A stretch of DNA of 54,810 nt from Cyanobacteria bacterium M_surface_10_m2_179. GTDB taxonomy: Bacteria; Cyanobacteriota; Cyanobacteriia; PCC-6307; Cyanobiaceae. Location of the stretch: the NCBI GenBank assembly GCA_016882545.1, contig VGPW01000004.1, positions 1 through 54,810 on the forward strand. The letters run 5' to 3'. The stretch's first letter is position 1, and each line of letters begins with the position of its first letter. Below the pieces are notes generated by a model that was not told where the DNA came from, ran no database searches, and saw nothing but the letters and a program-made list of their open reading frames with translations. A program made the translations under genes and the position numbers. Below are positions 16,760 to 25,201 of this stretch, in pieces.

Positions 16760-18360
16760 TTCACCAGTCCGCCGAACTGGCTGAAGCTCTCACCCGCTGG
16801 TGTGGCTTCACCCAGGGGCCGGCTCAAGTAGATCAATGCCGGTGTGACACTGATCTTGTCAGTCACCTGGAACTTGTACCACCACTCCCACACGTAATTA
16901 CCGTCGTTGGGCGTCACCCCGCCGGTGAGCGCTGTGGCAAACACGGGCTGAGCAACAGCAAAGCCAAAGTCATTCCCCTTCTGGAACACATCGGTCCACT
17001 GCAGGCCCACCATCCACGACTGACTGGTGCTCAGACTGCCGGCAGGCTGGGGCACGCTGTACGTGGTGCTGTTGATCCCCCAGCCCAGGCTTACCGACGG
17101 CCACCAACCACTCTGCAGAGGCTGCCAGTAGGCACTCAGACCAAGGGCATTGGTTTTGGCGTTGACGTTGTGATCAATCGCACTGTGGGTGAACGGAGTC
17201 GTGCCGGGCACAAACTGGGTCTCAGGCTGCACATAGCTCCAGATAGCAGCCAACCCCCACTGCTCCTGCTGATATCCTAACTGAATGCTGCCGGTTGAAC
17301 CTGAATACCGGTTACCAATTCCTCCACCACCTTTGCCCTTAGGCACGGAGGGATTACCGGACTGACCGTTGGAAGCGACGTAGTTAGCACTCAGGCTAAA
17401 ACCACCGTTTTGCCACCAGAACCCACCACCAGCACCAAGGTTTTTGGCATAAGCGGCGGGAGCGCCATTCACCGTCATCACGTTGAGGATGGTGTCAGCG
17501 GGATACACGCTGGGCCAGAGTGCCAGCATGTCTTCTTGTCCGACACGACCACCGAGAGTGAAGGTGAACTGACCAAGAGGGAATTGGTAAAAGAGCTTAT
17601 CAATGCCCACAATATTGGGGCCAGCATCTTCTTCAAAGGCAATTTCCAACTCCGACAAACCCAGCGCATGGGGCTCGCCACCAAAAACACTGCTGCCGAA
17701 GTTGCCGACGCGCAGATTGGTTCGCAGTAAATCTTTGCCCGTGAAGCTGGTGTCGAAGGTGAGCTGCACGTCGTAGTTGAACGTGGCCGCGTTCGGCAGG
17801 GATACCGGCGTCCGCGCTGCGCCAGTGATGGAATTGGGCGCACGGTTCACGGTGTTAGCCCCCGTGTTGATGGCTGAACCGCTGAAGGCGTTCGCACCCA
17901 CCACAAAAGTGGCCAAACCCGAAAGCTTGGTGGTGGTGGAGAACTGGGTGGCTTCCAGCTCAGCAACCTTGGCCTCGAGGCCATCCACACGGCCCTTCAG
18001 CACGGCGAGTTCCTTTTCGAACTCTTTCATCAGGCGCTTGAGCTCGTCGGTCACTTCGGTGATCCGGTCGAGGCAAGCGTTGAGCAGAGCAGCAGCTTCC
18101 CAACGGGTCATGGCGCGCTCGCCACGGAAGGTGCCGTTCGGGTAGCCAGCCACGCAGCCGTAGCGCTCGATCAGGTTGCTCAGTGCCTGATAAGCCCAGT
18201 CGGTGGGCTTCACGTCGGAGAACTGGGTGATCGAGGTCACCTGCTCTTCCGAGCCGTACTGGCTCACACCAGCGATGTTGAGATCAGCGGCGGATGCAGC
18301 CACGGGAGCCATCAGGCCCAGGGCAGCAGGCGCCAGAAGAAGCTTCTGGAACAGTTTCAT
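16741..18360 (-). CDS. Cyanobacterial SLH-domain porin (iron uptake/OprB type)
   Basis: A 539-residue major outer-membrane protein. Signal peptide residues 1-25 (LLLAPAALGLMAPVAASA). An SLH domain follows, near residues 45-105 (FSDVKPTDWAYQALSNLIER, then GYPNGTFRGERAMTRWEAAA), which anchors to peptidoglycan-linked polymer. Next is a coiled coil at about 105-140 (LKRLMKEFEKELAVLKGRVD), then a barrel of 16 or so strands ending in Phe (TSFRF). This is the cyanobacterial SomA/OprB-like family that lets small solutes and inorganic ions through. The ribosome site GAGGA lies 2 bases before the ATG. Its neighbours are metal genes, which may explain induction under metal stress, but that is inference. 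Confidence 0.9.
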   Translation of the reverse strand: MKLFQKLLLAPAALGLMAPVAASAADLNIAGVSQYGSEEQVTSITQFSDVKPTDWAYQALSNLIERYGCVAGYPNGTFRGERAMTRWEAAALLNACLDRITEVTDELKRLMKEFEKELAVLKGRVDGLEAKVAELEATQFSTTTKLSGLATFVVGANAFSGSAINTGANTVNRAPNSITGAARTPVSLPNAATFNYDVQLTFDTSFTGKDLLRTNLRVGNFGSSVFGGEPHALGLSELEIAFEEDAGPNIVGIDKLFYQFPLGQFTFTLGGRVGQEDMLALWPSVYPADTILNVMTVNGAPAAYAKNLGAGGGFWWQNGGFSLSANYVASNGQSGNPSVPKGKGGGGIGNRYSGSTGSIQLGYQQEQWGLAAIWSYVQPETQFVPGTTPFTHSAIDHNVNAKTNALGLSAYWQPLQSGWWPSVSLGWGINSTTYSVPQPAGSLSTSQSWMVGLQWTDVFQKGNDFGFAVAQPVFATALTGGVTPNDGNYVWEWWYKFQVTDKISVTPALIYLSRPLGEATPAGESFSQFGGLVKTSFRF

Positions 18361-18594
18361 CGTCCTCACACCAAAAGAGGAATTGGGCGCCACAGCGACG
18401 TCCACGGCACGGATCATCCCCCATTTCTCCCCTACTACCGCCCTACAGGAGACTTGATGCGATGACTCCCTAACGGCAGCGCCGCGTCGCGAGCGCGACG
18501 AACAGACTGCATAGACAACAGACAGGTCCAGCGGGTCGCAACTTAAGATCTGCTTCAGATTTGCGTCGCGCAAGTTCGTCTTCGCGGAAGCCTG
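18361..18594. other. Structured divergent intergenic region
   Basis: 234 bases between the porin and the M23 peptidase gene. It contains the inverted repeat CGTCGCG-AG-CGCGACG (18485-18500) and two adjoining perfect hairpins, ATCTG-CTT-CAGAT (18548-18560) and TTGCG-TCG-CGCAA (18561-18573). These lie between flanking AACTT and AAGTT. The structure could be a 5' leader element of the peptidase mRNA or a regulator target. No ORF was seen. Confidence 0.5.
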
Positions 18595-19047
18595 TTGCCC
18601 CTTGCCCTGCTCCTGCCAGCCCTGCAGCTGCTGCACCCCATGCCAGGGGTGATCACGCAGGGGGTGCGAGAAGGCCATCCCGCCATTGACATCGCCTGCA
18701 TCACGGGTGCACCCGTGCGCGCCGCCCACGACGGCATCGGCAGCGTGCGCCGCAGCCACACCCACGGCACCACCTTCGAACTGCGGGGGGCCGATGGCCT
18801 GGAAACCAGCTACAGCCACCTCCACTCGGCGATGCCAGCCGGCCGTTACAGCCGAGGCGACCTGATCGGCACCTGCGGCAGCACAGGCGCCTGGAGCACA
18901 GGGCCCCATCTCCACTTCGAATCCAATCGCCCTGAGCTGCTGGGCTCCCTACTCGTGGAAGAACGACCCACCATCCTGCCGATCGCGCAACCCCAGCCGC
19001 CTCACGCCATCGGCGGCTCTCCAGATGCCCTGAAGACGCGGCCATGA
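18595..19047 (+). CDS. M23-family (LytM-like) metallopeptidase
   Basis: A 150-residue exported protein with a short hydrophobic N-terminus (LALLLPALQLLHP). The zinc motifs of M23 are present: GHPAIDIA near residue 28, SYSHLHSAM near 73 and the closing GPHLHFE near 103. It should cleave peptide cross-links in peptidoglycan or act as an activator of amidases. Starting codon is TTG, since no ATG is available in frame. The family core is complete, but the protein lacks the usual LysM or coiled-coil extensions, making it one of the smallest M23 proteins. Confidence 0.85.
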   Translation: MPLALLLPALQLLHPMPGVITQGVREGHPAIDIACITGAPVRAAHDGIGSVRRSHTHGTTFELRGADGLETSYSHLHSAMPAGRYSRGDLIGTCGSTGAWSTGPHLHFESNRPELLGSLLVEERPTILPIAQPQPPHAIGGSPDALKTRP

Positions 19048-19088
19048 TGCGCGCCTGATCCCTGGCTACGCGACGTGGCTGAACCCGA

Positions 19089-20042
19089 TTGAGCAGGCTG
19101 GTCACCATCTGGGCCGTCTTTCAAGGGCTGCTGCTTGAGGCGCTTCCATTTCTGCTGATCGGCGTGCTGATCGCAGGGCTCGCCCGCTGGATCGCCCCAG
19201 GAGGCCGCTGGCTGCAGCGTTTACCGAGCCAGCCACTGCTGGCTCCGCTCACCGGCGCTGCCCTGGGCTTTGCGCTACCGGCCTGCGAGTGCGGCAATGT
19301 GCCGGTGGCGCGGCGGTTGTTGGCCGGCGGCGCACCGCTGGGGTCGGCCTTGGGCTTCCTCTTTGCCGCACCGGTGCTCAATCCGATCGTGCTGGCGAGC
19401 ACCTGGGCCGCCTTTCCCGGTCAGCCCTGGCTGCTGGCGGCGCGGCCCCTGGCGGCTCTGCTGCTGGCCCTGGCCCTTTCTGCTCTCTTGCAGCAATGGC
19501 CTGAAGGCCAACTACTCGAGCCGGCACTGTTGGAGGAACGGCGCCTGAGCCAACCCCTGGCTGAGGTGGGGCTGCTGGAACGTCGCAGTGGCCTGGTGGG
19601 GGCCGCTCCAGCCGCACCGCCGCCGCCGCCGGAGCGGCCGAGCCTGACCACGGTGCTGGAGCACAGCAGCCGGGAATTTCTCGATCTAGCCGGCCTGCTC
19701 GTGCTGGGCAGTGCCCTGGCAGCGGTGGTGCAAACCCTGTTGCCCCGCACCTGGTTGCTGGCGGTGGGCGGGGCTCCCACCATCTCCGTGCTCAGCCTGA
19801 TGCTGATGGCGGTGGTGGTGTCGGTGTGCTCCAGCGTGGATGCCTTCCTCGCCTTGGGGTTTGCCGCTCAAATCACCCCCGGCGCCCTCTTGGCCTTTCT
19901 GGTGCTGGGGCCCGTGGTGGATCTGAAGCTGCTGGGCTTGTTTGGGGTGGTGCTGAAGCCGCGAGCCATTGCGCTCACGGCGGCTGGTGCCTTTGTGGTG
20001 GTGCTGCTGATTGGGCAATGGGTGAATCTCTGGCTGCTTTGA
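19089..20042 (+). CDS. YraQ-family (DUF318/UPF0718) membrane permease
   Basis: A 317-residue membrane protein with about eight hydrophobic segments. The hallmark CECGN (FALPACECGNVPVARRLLAG) sits near residue 70; the second half has a conserved VVSVCSSVDAFLALGF. These paired Cys motifs define the DUF318 permeases. A long Ala/Pro spacer (APAAPPPPPERPS) separates the halves. It overlaps the downstream TIGR03943 gene by 25 bases. In Bacillus, homologues of this pair (ycgR/ycgQ) are Zur controlled, which fits the adjacent znu genes. Substrate is not proven. The start codon is TTG. Confidence 0.85.
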   Translation: MSRLVTIWAVFQGLLLEALPFLLIGVLIAGLARWIAPGGRWLQRLPSQPLLAPLTGAALGFALPACECGNVPVARRLLAGGAPLGSALGFLFAAPVLNPIVLASTWAAFPGQPWLLAARPLAALLLALALSALLQQWPEGQLLEPALLEERRLSQPLAEVGLLERRSGLVGAAPAAPPPPPERPSLTTVLEHSSREFLDLAGLLVLGSALAAVVQTLLPRTWLLAVGGAPTISVLSLMLMAVVVSVCSSVDAFLALGFAAQITPGALLAFLVLGPVVDLKLLGLFGVVLKPRAIALTAAGAFVVVLLIGQWVNLWLL

Positions 20043-20689
20043 TCCGCCCACTGGCCCTTGCCCTCTGGGGTGCCGTGCTGCTGATGAGCACCCTCACAGG
20101 CCGGTTGGAGCTGTTGCTGCGTGGTGTGTTTCATCCGCTGGTGGGGCTCAGCGGCGTGGTGCTGCTGGCGATCGCCCTGCAACAGGCGCTACAGGGCCGG
20201 CGCGAACGGCGCTGGAACCGCAGCTGGGCGTTGAGCGGCCTGCTCGCGATCGCCGTGCTGCTGGTGCCGCCCAATCCATCCTTCAGCGATCTGGCCTCGA
20301 ACCGCAACAGCGATCTCGGCAGCGAGGTTGAGCTGGATTTCCTGCTGCCGCCAGGCCAGCGCAGCCTCACCGACTGGGTGCGCCTGCTGCGCAGCCAGCC
20401 CGACCCACAGCTGTATGAGGGCGACCCCGTGCGGATCAGCGGTTTCGTGCTCACGCAGCCCGATGGCCCGCCCCAGCTGGGGCGCTTGCTGGTGCGCTGC
20501 TGCCTGGCCGATGCCACACCGATCGGGCTGCCTGTGCGCTGGCCGAAGGGCTTCAGCGCACAGGCCGACCAATGGCTGGCCATCGAGGGCCGCATGGGAG
20601 TGGAAAACGAGGCGGGCCAGCAGCGCAGCGTGGTGCTGCCGGAGCGCATCCGCACGATTCCGCGGCCCGCCAGACCGCTCGAACCATGA
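20018..20689 (+). CDS. TIGR03943-family permease partner
   Basis: A 223-residue protein with two N-terminal membrane helices (LALALWGAVLLMSTLTG and LSGVVLLAIAL) and a soluble C-terminal domain. The C-terminal part shows DPVRISGFVLTQP, then LVRCCLADATPIGLPV and WLAIEGRMG, the layout of the YcgQ/TIGR03943 family. It starts inside the end of the YraQ-type gene and overlaps the following gene by four bases, so three genes form one translationally coupled unit. It probably works with the permease in metal (zinc) handling; this rests on family precedent. Confidence 0.82.
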   Translation: MGESLAALIRPLALALWGAVLLMSTLTGRLELLLRGVFHPLVGLSGVVLLAIALQQALQGRRERRWNRSWALSGLLAIAVLLVPPNPSFSDLASNRNSDLGSEVELDFLLPPGQRSLTDWVRLLRSQPDPQLYEGDPVRISGFVLTQPDGPPQLGRLLVRCCLADATPIGLPVRWPKGFSAQADQWLAIEGRMGVENEAGQQRSVVLPERIRTIPRPARPLEP

Positions 20690-21999
20690 ACAAACCAGCC
20701 CTGCTGCTGGCCACTGGCGGACTCTTGGCCCTGTTGCAGCAGCAGCTGTTGCTGCAACGCCCACCCAGGCTGCTGGAGCTGCGCTCGAGCACCGCCAGTT
20801 CAGGGCCAGCCGCCCTCTCACTGCGCTTCAGCCGCCCGATGGATCGCGCCAGCCTGACGGCGCACAGCCAGCTGCAGCCATCCCTGCCCCATCAGTGGCT
20901 AGGCGCGAACAACCCCTTACGGCTACTGCTCGCTGCCAATCAACCAGTGACCGGGGCGATCCAGCTGCTGATCAGCGGCATGGATCAACGGGGCCTGGCA
21001 CTGCAGCCGCAGCGCTGGCGCTGGGACCCCAGACCGCGGCTGCTGGCGGTGGTAACCATGGGCAGTGGTGAGCAACTGCAACTGCTCCAACGCGATGGCC
21101 GCTGGCAACCGCTCACCCCGGAGTTCGCGCGAATCACCGCGGTGACCCCATTGGGGGATGGATCAGGCATCGCGCTGGCCAGCCGCAATGATCAAGGTGA
21201 GCGGCTGTGGCTGCTGCCGCTGCAGCAAAGCGCCCTGCAGCGCAGCGGCCAATCGGGCAGCAGCGCGGTGAAGGCAGGCCCCCTTCGGGCGCTGCTACCG
21301 GAGCCGTTGATCTTCACCCACCTGAGCAGCAACCAGCGCGGCGATCTGCTGGTGCAGTGGAGCGCCCAGGCCCTGGGCCGCTCGATCACCAGCTTCTGGC
21401 CCCGCCAGGGCAACCCTCAGCAACTGGAGCTGGAAGCATCCGGCCCGATGCAGCTGCTGCCCGCTGGTGGTGCTCTGGTGATGCCCGAGCTGGAGGGGCT
21501 GAGCCTGCGCAACCTGCCCGGACGCTCCGAGCGCCGCCAGCTGCTGCCCGGCAGCCGCGATCTGAGCAGCTTCTGCCCGGTGAGCGGGCGAGCGCTGCTG
21601 GTGCGGCATTGGCCTGATTTCCGGCGCTCTCTAGAACTGGTGGAACCCGGTCAGCCGCCACGCCAGCTGTGGCTGGGCGGCGATGCGGTGCTGAGCACGG
21701 CCTGCGATCGCGGCGGTGAACGGGTGTGGCTGCTGGTGAGCCATTGGCGCGATGCCCAGCGCAGCCGGCTGCTGGAAATCAACCGCCAGGGGCAGATCGT
21801 GCGGACACGGGGTCTCACGGGGTGGCAGGTGGTACCCGGCGTGCCGATGGCCTACGACCCCACCCGTCAGCAGTTGCTGCTCACCCTGCGGCAACAGGGG
21901 CGCCCTGACGCGCAACCGGTGCTGATCGCGGCGCGGGATTTCGCTCTACAGCCGCTGCAGAAACGAGTGAGCCAGGCCCTCTGGCTACCGCCGGGCTAG
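20686..21999 (+). CDS. Exported SbsA-Ig/beta-propeller-like protein of unknown function
   Basis: A 437-residue protein. A hydrophobic N-terminal segment (LLLATGGLLALLQQQLLLQ) anchors or exports it. Near residues 38-110 an Ig-like fold of the SbsA kind is suggested by LSLRFSRPMDRASL. The rest is a run of strand-turn repeats (LQLLQRDGRWQPLTPEFARI, VWLLVSHWRDAQRS) that look like a beta-propeller. It is coupled by ATGA to the TIGR03943 gene and convergent with znuB (15-base overlap). Its place in a zinc-linked operon suggests an envelope role, but no function can be assigned. Confidence 0.65.
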   Translation: MNKPALLLATGGLLALLQQQLLLQRPPRLLELRSSTASSGPAALSLRFSRPMDRASLTAHSQLQPSLPHQWLGANNPLRLLLAANQPVTGAIQLLISGMDQRGLALQPQRWRWDPRPRLLAVVTMGSGEQLQLLQRDGRWQPLTPEFARITAVTPLGDGSGIALASRNDQGERLWLLPLQQSALQRSGQSGSSAVKAGPLRALLPEPLIFTHLSSNQRGDLLVQWSAQALGRSITSFWPRQGNPQQLELEASGPMQLLPAGGALVMPELEGLSLRNLPGRSERRQLLPGSRDLSSFCPVSGRALLVRHWPDFRRSLELVEPGQPPRQLWLGGDAVLSTACDRGGERVWLLVSHWRDAQRSRLLEINRQGQIVRTRGLTGWQVVPGVPMAYDPTRQQLLLTLRQQGRPDAQPVLIAARDFALQPLQKRVSQALWLPPG

Positions 22000-22776
22000 C
22001 TGCAGCGGCAACAGCAGCAGGCACAGCACCCCAATCAGTGGGCCCGGCGGCAGGTTGATCCAGGGCTGGATCGCCAGCAAAAGGCCACCCCCGCTCAGAA
22101 GCATGCCAAGCAAGGCTGATCGCCACAGGGCCTGGCGCAGGCTCGTGGCACCGGGCAGCGCCAGCAAGGCCGGTGCGCCCATCAAGCCGATCACCAGCAC
22201 CACGCCAACGGCCGTCATCGCACTCACCACGGTGAAGGCAGTCACCAGGGTGAGCAGCAGCCGCAGGCGCCGCACCGGCAACCCGGCACTGGTGGCACCA
22301 AGGGGGTCGACCCCCAGATACACGTAGTGGTGATAGCGCCAGAGCAGCAGCAGCAGCATGGCCAGCAGCGCCAACAGGCTGCGCACCAGATCAGCGGGTG
22401 CCGCAGCCAGCAGATCACCAAACAGCACGGCCTCCAGATTCACGCGGATGCCCAGCAGGGGAATCAGCAGCACCCCCAGCCCTAAAAAGCCCGCCAGAAC
22501 AGTGTTGAGCACGGCTTCATCACCCGGTTGTCCTGGGCGTGAGGCGCCGCTAAAACGCTCCGCCAGCAGCGCACCCGCCAGGCCACTGATCGCACCCCCC
22601 ACCCCTGGGTCGATGCGAAGCGCCACAGCCAGGGCCAGCCCGGGAAGCACGGCGTGCGACACCAGGTTCACCAGAAACAAGCGCCGCTGCACCAGCAGCA
22701 CGGTGCCCGTGAGCGGGCAGAGCCCACCCACGACCAACGCCACCGCGAGCGGCAGCAGCCACCACACACGCTCCAT
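21985..22776 (-). CDS. znuB: Zinc ABC transporter permease ZnuB
   Basis: A 263-residue ABC-3 family permease with eight or nine membrane helices. Typical features are the N-terminal GLCPLTGTVLLVQRRLFLVN and SHAVLPGLALA, and the later TAVGVVLVIGLMGAPALLAL. It forms the membrane channel for zinc (or manganese) import with ZnuC and ZnuA. Unlike the usual znuC-znuB operon, the zur gene lies between the two on the other strand. Only 32 bases separate znuB from the zur start, with no AT-rich operator in them. Expression would need either a promoter inside zur or read-through from znuC. Confidence 0.92.
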   Translation of the reverse strand: MERVWWLLPLAVALVVGGLCPLTGTVLLVQRRLFLVNLVSHAVLPGLALAVALRIDPGVGGAISGLAGALLAERFSGASRPGQPGDEAVLNTVLAGFLGLGVLLIPLLGIRVNLEAVLFGDLLAAAPADLVRSLLALLAMLLLLLWRYHHYVYLGVDPLGATSAGLPVRRLRLLLTLVTAFTVVSAMTAVGVVLVIGLMGAPALLALPGATSLRQALWRSALLGMLLSGGGLLLAIQPWINLPPGPLIGVLCLLLLPLQLARR

Positions 22777-22808
22777 AGGATCAGGGTCCCCGCCCCGCTG
22801 GTTCGGCC

Positions 22809-23210
22809 ATGCCCTCCCAGGTTGCCGCCTCAGGCGATCGCCAGCTGCTGCTGCTGGAGCAACTGAAGCTGGCCGATCGGGAACTCTCGGGTCAAGACCT
22901 GCACGCCCTGCTGCGCCAGAGCCCCCAGGCCATGGGACTGGCCACGGTGTACCGGCACCTGCGCCAGCTGCAGCAGCGGGGCTTGATCCGCTGCCGCCAT
23001 CTCCCCAGTGGCGAGGCCCTGTTCACGCCGGTGGAGCGCGATGAACACCACCTCACCTGCGTGGATTGCGGCACCACCTTGGTGCTGGAGCATTGCCCGA
23101 TGCACAACGTGCAGTTGCACGGCGATCAGGCGGAGGGGTTTCGGCTGCTGTTTCACACCCTGGAATTCTTCGGGCTGTGCCGCAACTGCCAGAACCGCCA
23201 GAACGCCTAA
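22809..23210 (+). CDS. zur: Zinc uptake regulator, Fur family
   Basis: A 133-residue Fur-type repressor. The winged helix includes LSGQDLHALLRQSPQAMGLA and TVYRHLRQLQQRGLIR. Its metal sites are visible: HHLTCVDCG, CPMHNVQLHG and the terminal CRNCQNRQNA, two CxxC pairs for structural zinc plus regulatory His/Cys residues. Location between the znu genes makes Zur the best identity. It would repress zinc import when zinc is plentiful. Its 3' end overlaps znuC by four bases, and the whole gene lies antisense between znuC and znuB. Confidence 0.9.
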   Translation: MPSQVAASGDRQLLLLEQLKLADRELSGQDLHALLRQSPQAMGLATVYRHLRQLQQRGLIRCRHLPSGEALFTPVERDEHHLTCVDCGTTLVLEHCPMHNVQLHGDQAEGFRLLFHTLEFFGLCRNCQNRQNA

Positions 23211-23923
23211 CCGCAGCAGTGGTTGCCCACCCGCAGATCGCCCAGGGCCTGGCGAACCTGTTGGGGCGTGCCGTCGGCCAGGAGCTGGCGATCGAGCACG
23301 AGCACCCGGTCGTAGGCGTCGAGGTCGCGACCCCAGTCGTGACTGCTCACCAGCAGGGTGAGCCCGGCATCACTGAGCTGACGCATCACCCGCAGCAACT
23401 CCGTGCGCGAGGGCGGATCGATCGCTGCGCAGGGTTCATCCAGCAGCAGCATTCGCGCCGGTTGCACCAGGGTGCGCGCCAGCAGGGCCCTCTGCTGCTG
23501 ACCGCCGGAGAGCTGATCAAGGCGACGCCCAGCGAGCCCCATCAATCCAACCCGCTGCAGCGCCGCCTCCACATCGCAGCAACCCGGCCGCTGACCGGCC
23601 AAGCGTCCAAGGGCCACCAATGCCCGCACCGTGATCGGAAAACCCCAGGCAATCTCTCCGCGCTGGGGCATCAGGGCGAGCTGCTGACGCGCCAGGGCGG
23701 GAGTGAGGGAAAGGCCCTCCCAAGTGATGGAACCAGCTGCAGGGCTCAGTTGCCCCTCCAAGGTCTGCAGCAAGGTGCTCTTGCCAGCCCCATTGGGCCC
23801 CACGAGAGCGGTGAGGGCGCCGGGCTGGAGCCTGAACGAGAGCTGATCGAGCACCAGCTCGGGCCCGCGGCGCACACACAGCTGATCAACGCTGAGCACC
23901 GCTTCTGGCCTCACTCCATCCAC
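23207..23923 (-). CDS. znuC: Zinc ABC transporter ATP-binding protein ZnuC
   Basis: A 238-residue ABC ATPase. Walker A is GPNGAGKST near residue 42, signature LSGGQQQRALLARTL near 138, Walker B LLLDEPCAAID near 160 and the switch His in SSHDW. It powers zinc import through ZnuB. The intergenic region to the divergent znuA (135 bases) holds a Zur-like box and probably both promoters. Downstream, its stop overlaps the end of zur, not znuB. Confidence 0.92.
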   Translation of the reverse strand: MDGVRPEAVLSVDQLCVRRGPELVLDQLSFRLQPGALTALVGPNGAGKSTLLQTLEGQLSPAAGSITWEGLSLTPALARQQLALMPQRGEIAWGFPITVRALVALGRLAGQRPGCCDVEAALQRVGLMGLAGRRLDQLSGGQQQRALLARTLVQPARMLLLDEPCAAIDPPSRTELLRVMRQLSDAGLTLLVSSHDWGRDLDAYDRVLVLDRQLLADGTPQQVRQALGDLRVGNHCCG

Positions 23924-24019
23924 GTTACGGAGCGAGCAAGCCTTGATCGATCCAACGCGTCCATCAACCTGGCAGCACCTTCCTCATGGGGGCACCACGC
24001 CAGAACAACCCTGCGCTTC

Positions 24020-24034
24020 TGAGAACCATTATCG
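24020..24034. promoter_or_regulatory. Candidate Zur box upstream of znuA
   Basis: TGAGAACCATTATCG matches the 7-1-7 Fur-type consensus TGATAAT-N-ATTATCA at 12 of 14 arm positions; the right arm ATTATC is perfect. It lies 24 bases before the znuA start and 96 bases from the divergent znuC start, where it could repress both. Confidence 0.6.
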
Positions 24035-24058
24035 TTGTCTTTGGAGCTGGGCTTAAGG

Positions 24059-25201
24059 ATGCGGCGAACCGCAGCTGTATTGATGGCACCACTCGCCCTG
24101 GCGGCGCTTCAGGCCTGCAGCCCAGGCTCCCAGATAGACGTGATCGCTGCCGATGGCGCGCTGTGTGACATCACCCAGCGTCTCGCCGCAGGCCGCCTGA
24201 AGGTGGTCTGCCTGCTGGGCCCAAGCGACGACCCCCATCAGCTGCAGCTCACGCCCGCGCAAACCCGCCAGATCAACCAGGCCAAGCTGCTGCTGATCAA
24301 CGGCTACGGACTCACCCCTGCGCTCGAGAAGCTCAGTGAGGCGGTGAAGGTGGCGGAGATTGCGGTTCCGAACAGCCCCGATCTCAACGATGGCGTTCAG
24401 AGCGACGAACACAGCCACACCGAACATGAACACGAGCACGCCCACGAGGGAGACGGCGAAGCGGCCCACCCGCATGGCGACCAGGATCCCCACGTGTGGC
24501 ACGACCCACGCCAAGCCGCAGCGATGGTGCAAGTGGTGAGCAAGAAGCTCGAGCAGCTCGATCCGCAGGCCGCTCCACAGATTCAGGCGCGATCCAAGAC
24601 GATGCAACAAAGCCTGAACGCCCTCGATCGCTGGAACCGCGAGCAATTCAGCTCGATCCCCTCGCCGCGCGTTCTCGCCAGCGGCCACCGGGCCTTCGCA
24701 AGCCTCGCCAGGGCCTATCAACTCAAGGAACTGCCGGTGATTGATGCCACCAGCACGAGCGACGCGCTCCGGCCTCAGGCCCTCGCCAACGTGGTGGCAG
24801 CGCTGCGCGAACAGGGCGTGCGCAGCCTGTTCGCCGAGCAAACGCCGGCCAGCAAGGCACTGCTGCGGATCAGCAGCCTCAGCGGTGTGCCGCTCGCCAG
24901 CCAACCCCTGCGGGCCGACTCCGCCGCAGACAACCTGATGGCGACCCTCACCAGCAACACCTGCCTGATCGTGAACGCCCTTGGAGGGAGCTGCAACCAA
25001 GCCGCCGCAACGAACTCGTGGCGAACTGGAACGCCATCCGCTGAGCAAGCCGGACCAGCAGCCATAGCGAAAAGGACATCAGAGGGTACAGATACCGCCC
25101 CCGATGGAGCCGTGACACGTGGAACACCTACGATGCGATTGATTCTCAACAGCAGCGCATCGCCGCACCATGGCTCAGCAGATCGGCTGTCGCAGCGATG
25201 A
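24059..25201 (+). CDS. znuA: Zinc ABC transporter substrate-binding lipoprotein ZnuA, probable 3' frameshift
   Basis: A zinc-binding protein of the cluster 9 family. Lipobox ALQAC with Cys20. Zinc ligands: DPHQLQLTP (His near 60), a His-rich loop (HSHTEHEHEHAHEGDG) near residues 118-135, then DPHVWHDPRQA and SGHRAF, with the Asp/Glu ligand region LFAEQTPAS. The frame stays open to 25201, giving 380 residues, but the last 65 or so residues look unnatural. One frame over, the bases end NELVANWNAIR then TGA at 25042-25044, a typical family C-terminus. A one-base loss near 25000 would explain this. The ATG at 24059 fits the lipoprotein signal and the Zur box upstream. Confidence 0.88.
   Translation: MRRTAAVLMAPLALAALQACSPGSQIDVIAADGALCDITQRLAAGRLKVVCLLGPSDDPHQLQLTPAQTRQINQAKLLLINGYGLTPALEKLSEAVKVAEIAVPNSPDLNDGVQSDEHSHTEHEHEHAHEGDGEAAHPHGDQDPHVWHDPRQAAAMVQVVSKKLEQLDPQAAPQIQARSKTMQQSLNALDRWNREQFSSIPSPRVLASGHRAFASLARAYQLKELPVIDATSTSDALRPQALANVVAALREQGVRSLFAEQTPASKALLRISSLSGVPLASQPLRADSAADNLMATLTSNTCLIVNALGGSCNQAAATNSWRTGTPSAEQAGPAAIAKRTSEGTDTAPDGAVTRGTPTMRLILNSSASPHHGSADRLSQR

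Noticed and set aside
22777-22808. Zur box between zur and znuB
   Set aside because: The 32 bases are GC-rich and contain no ATTATCA-like half-site.
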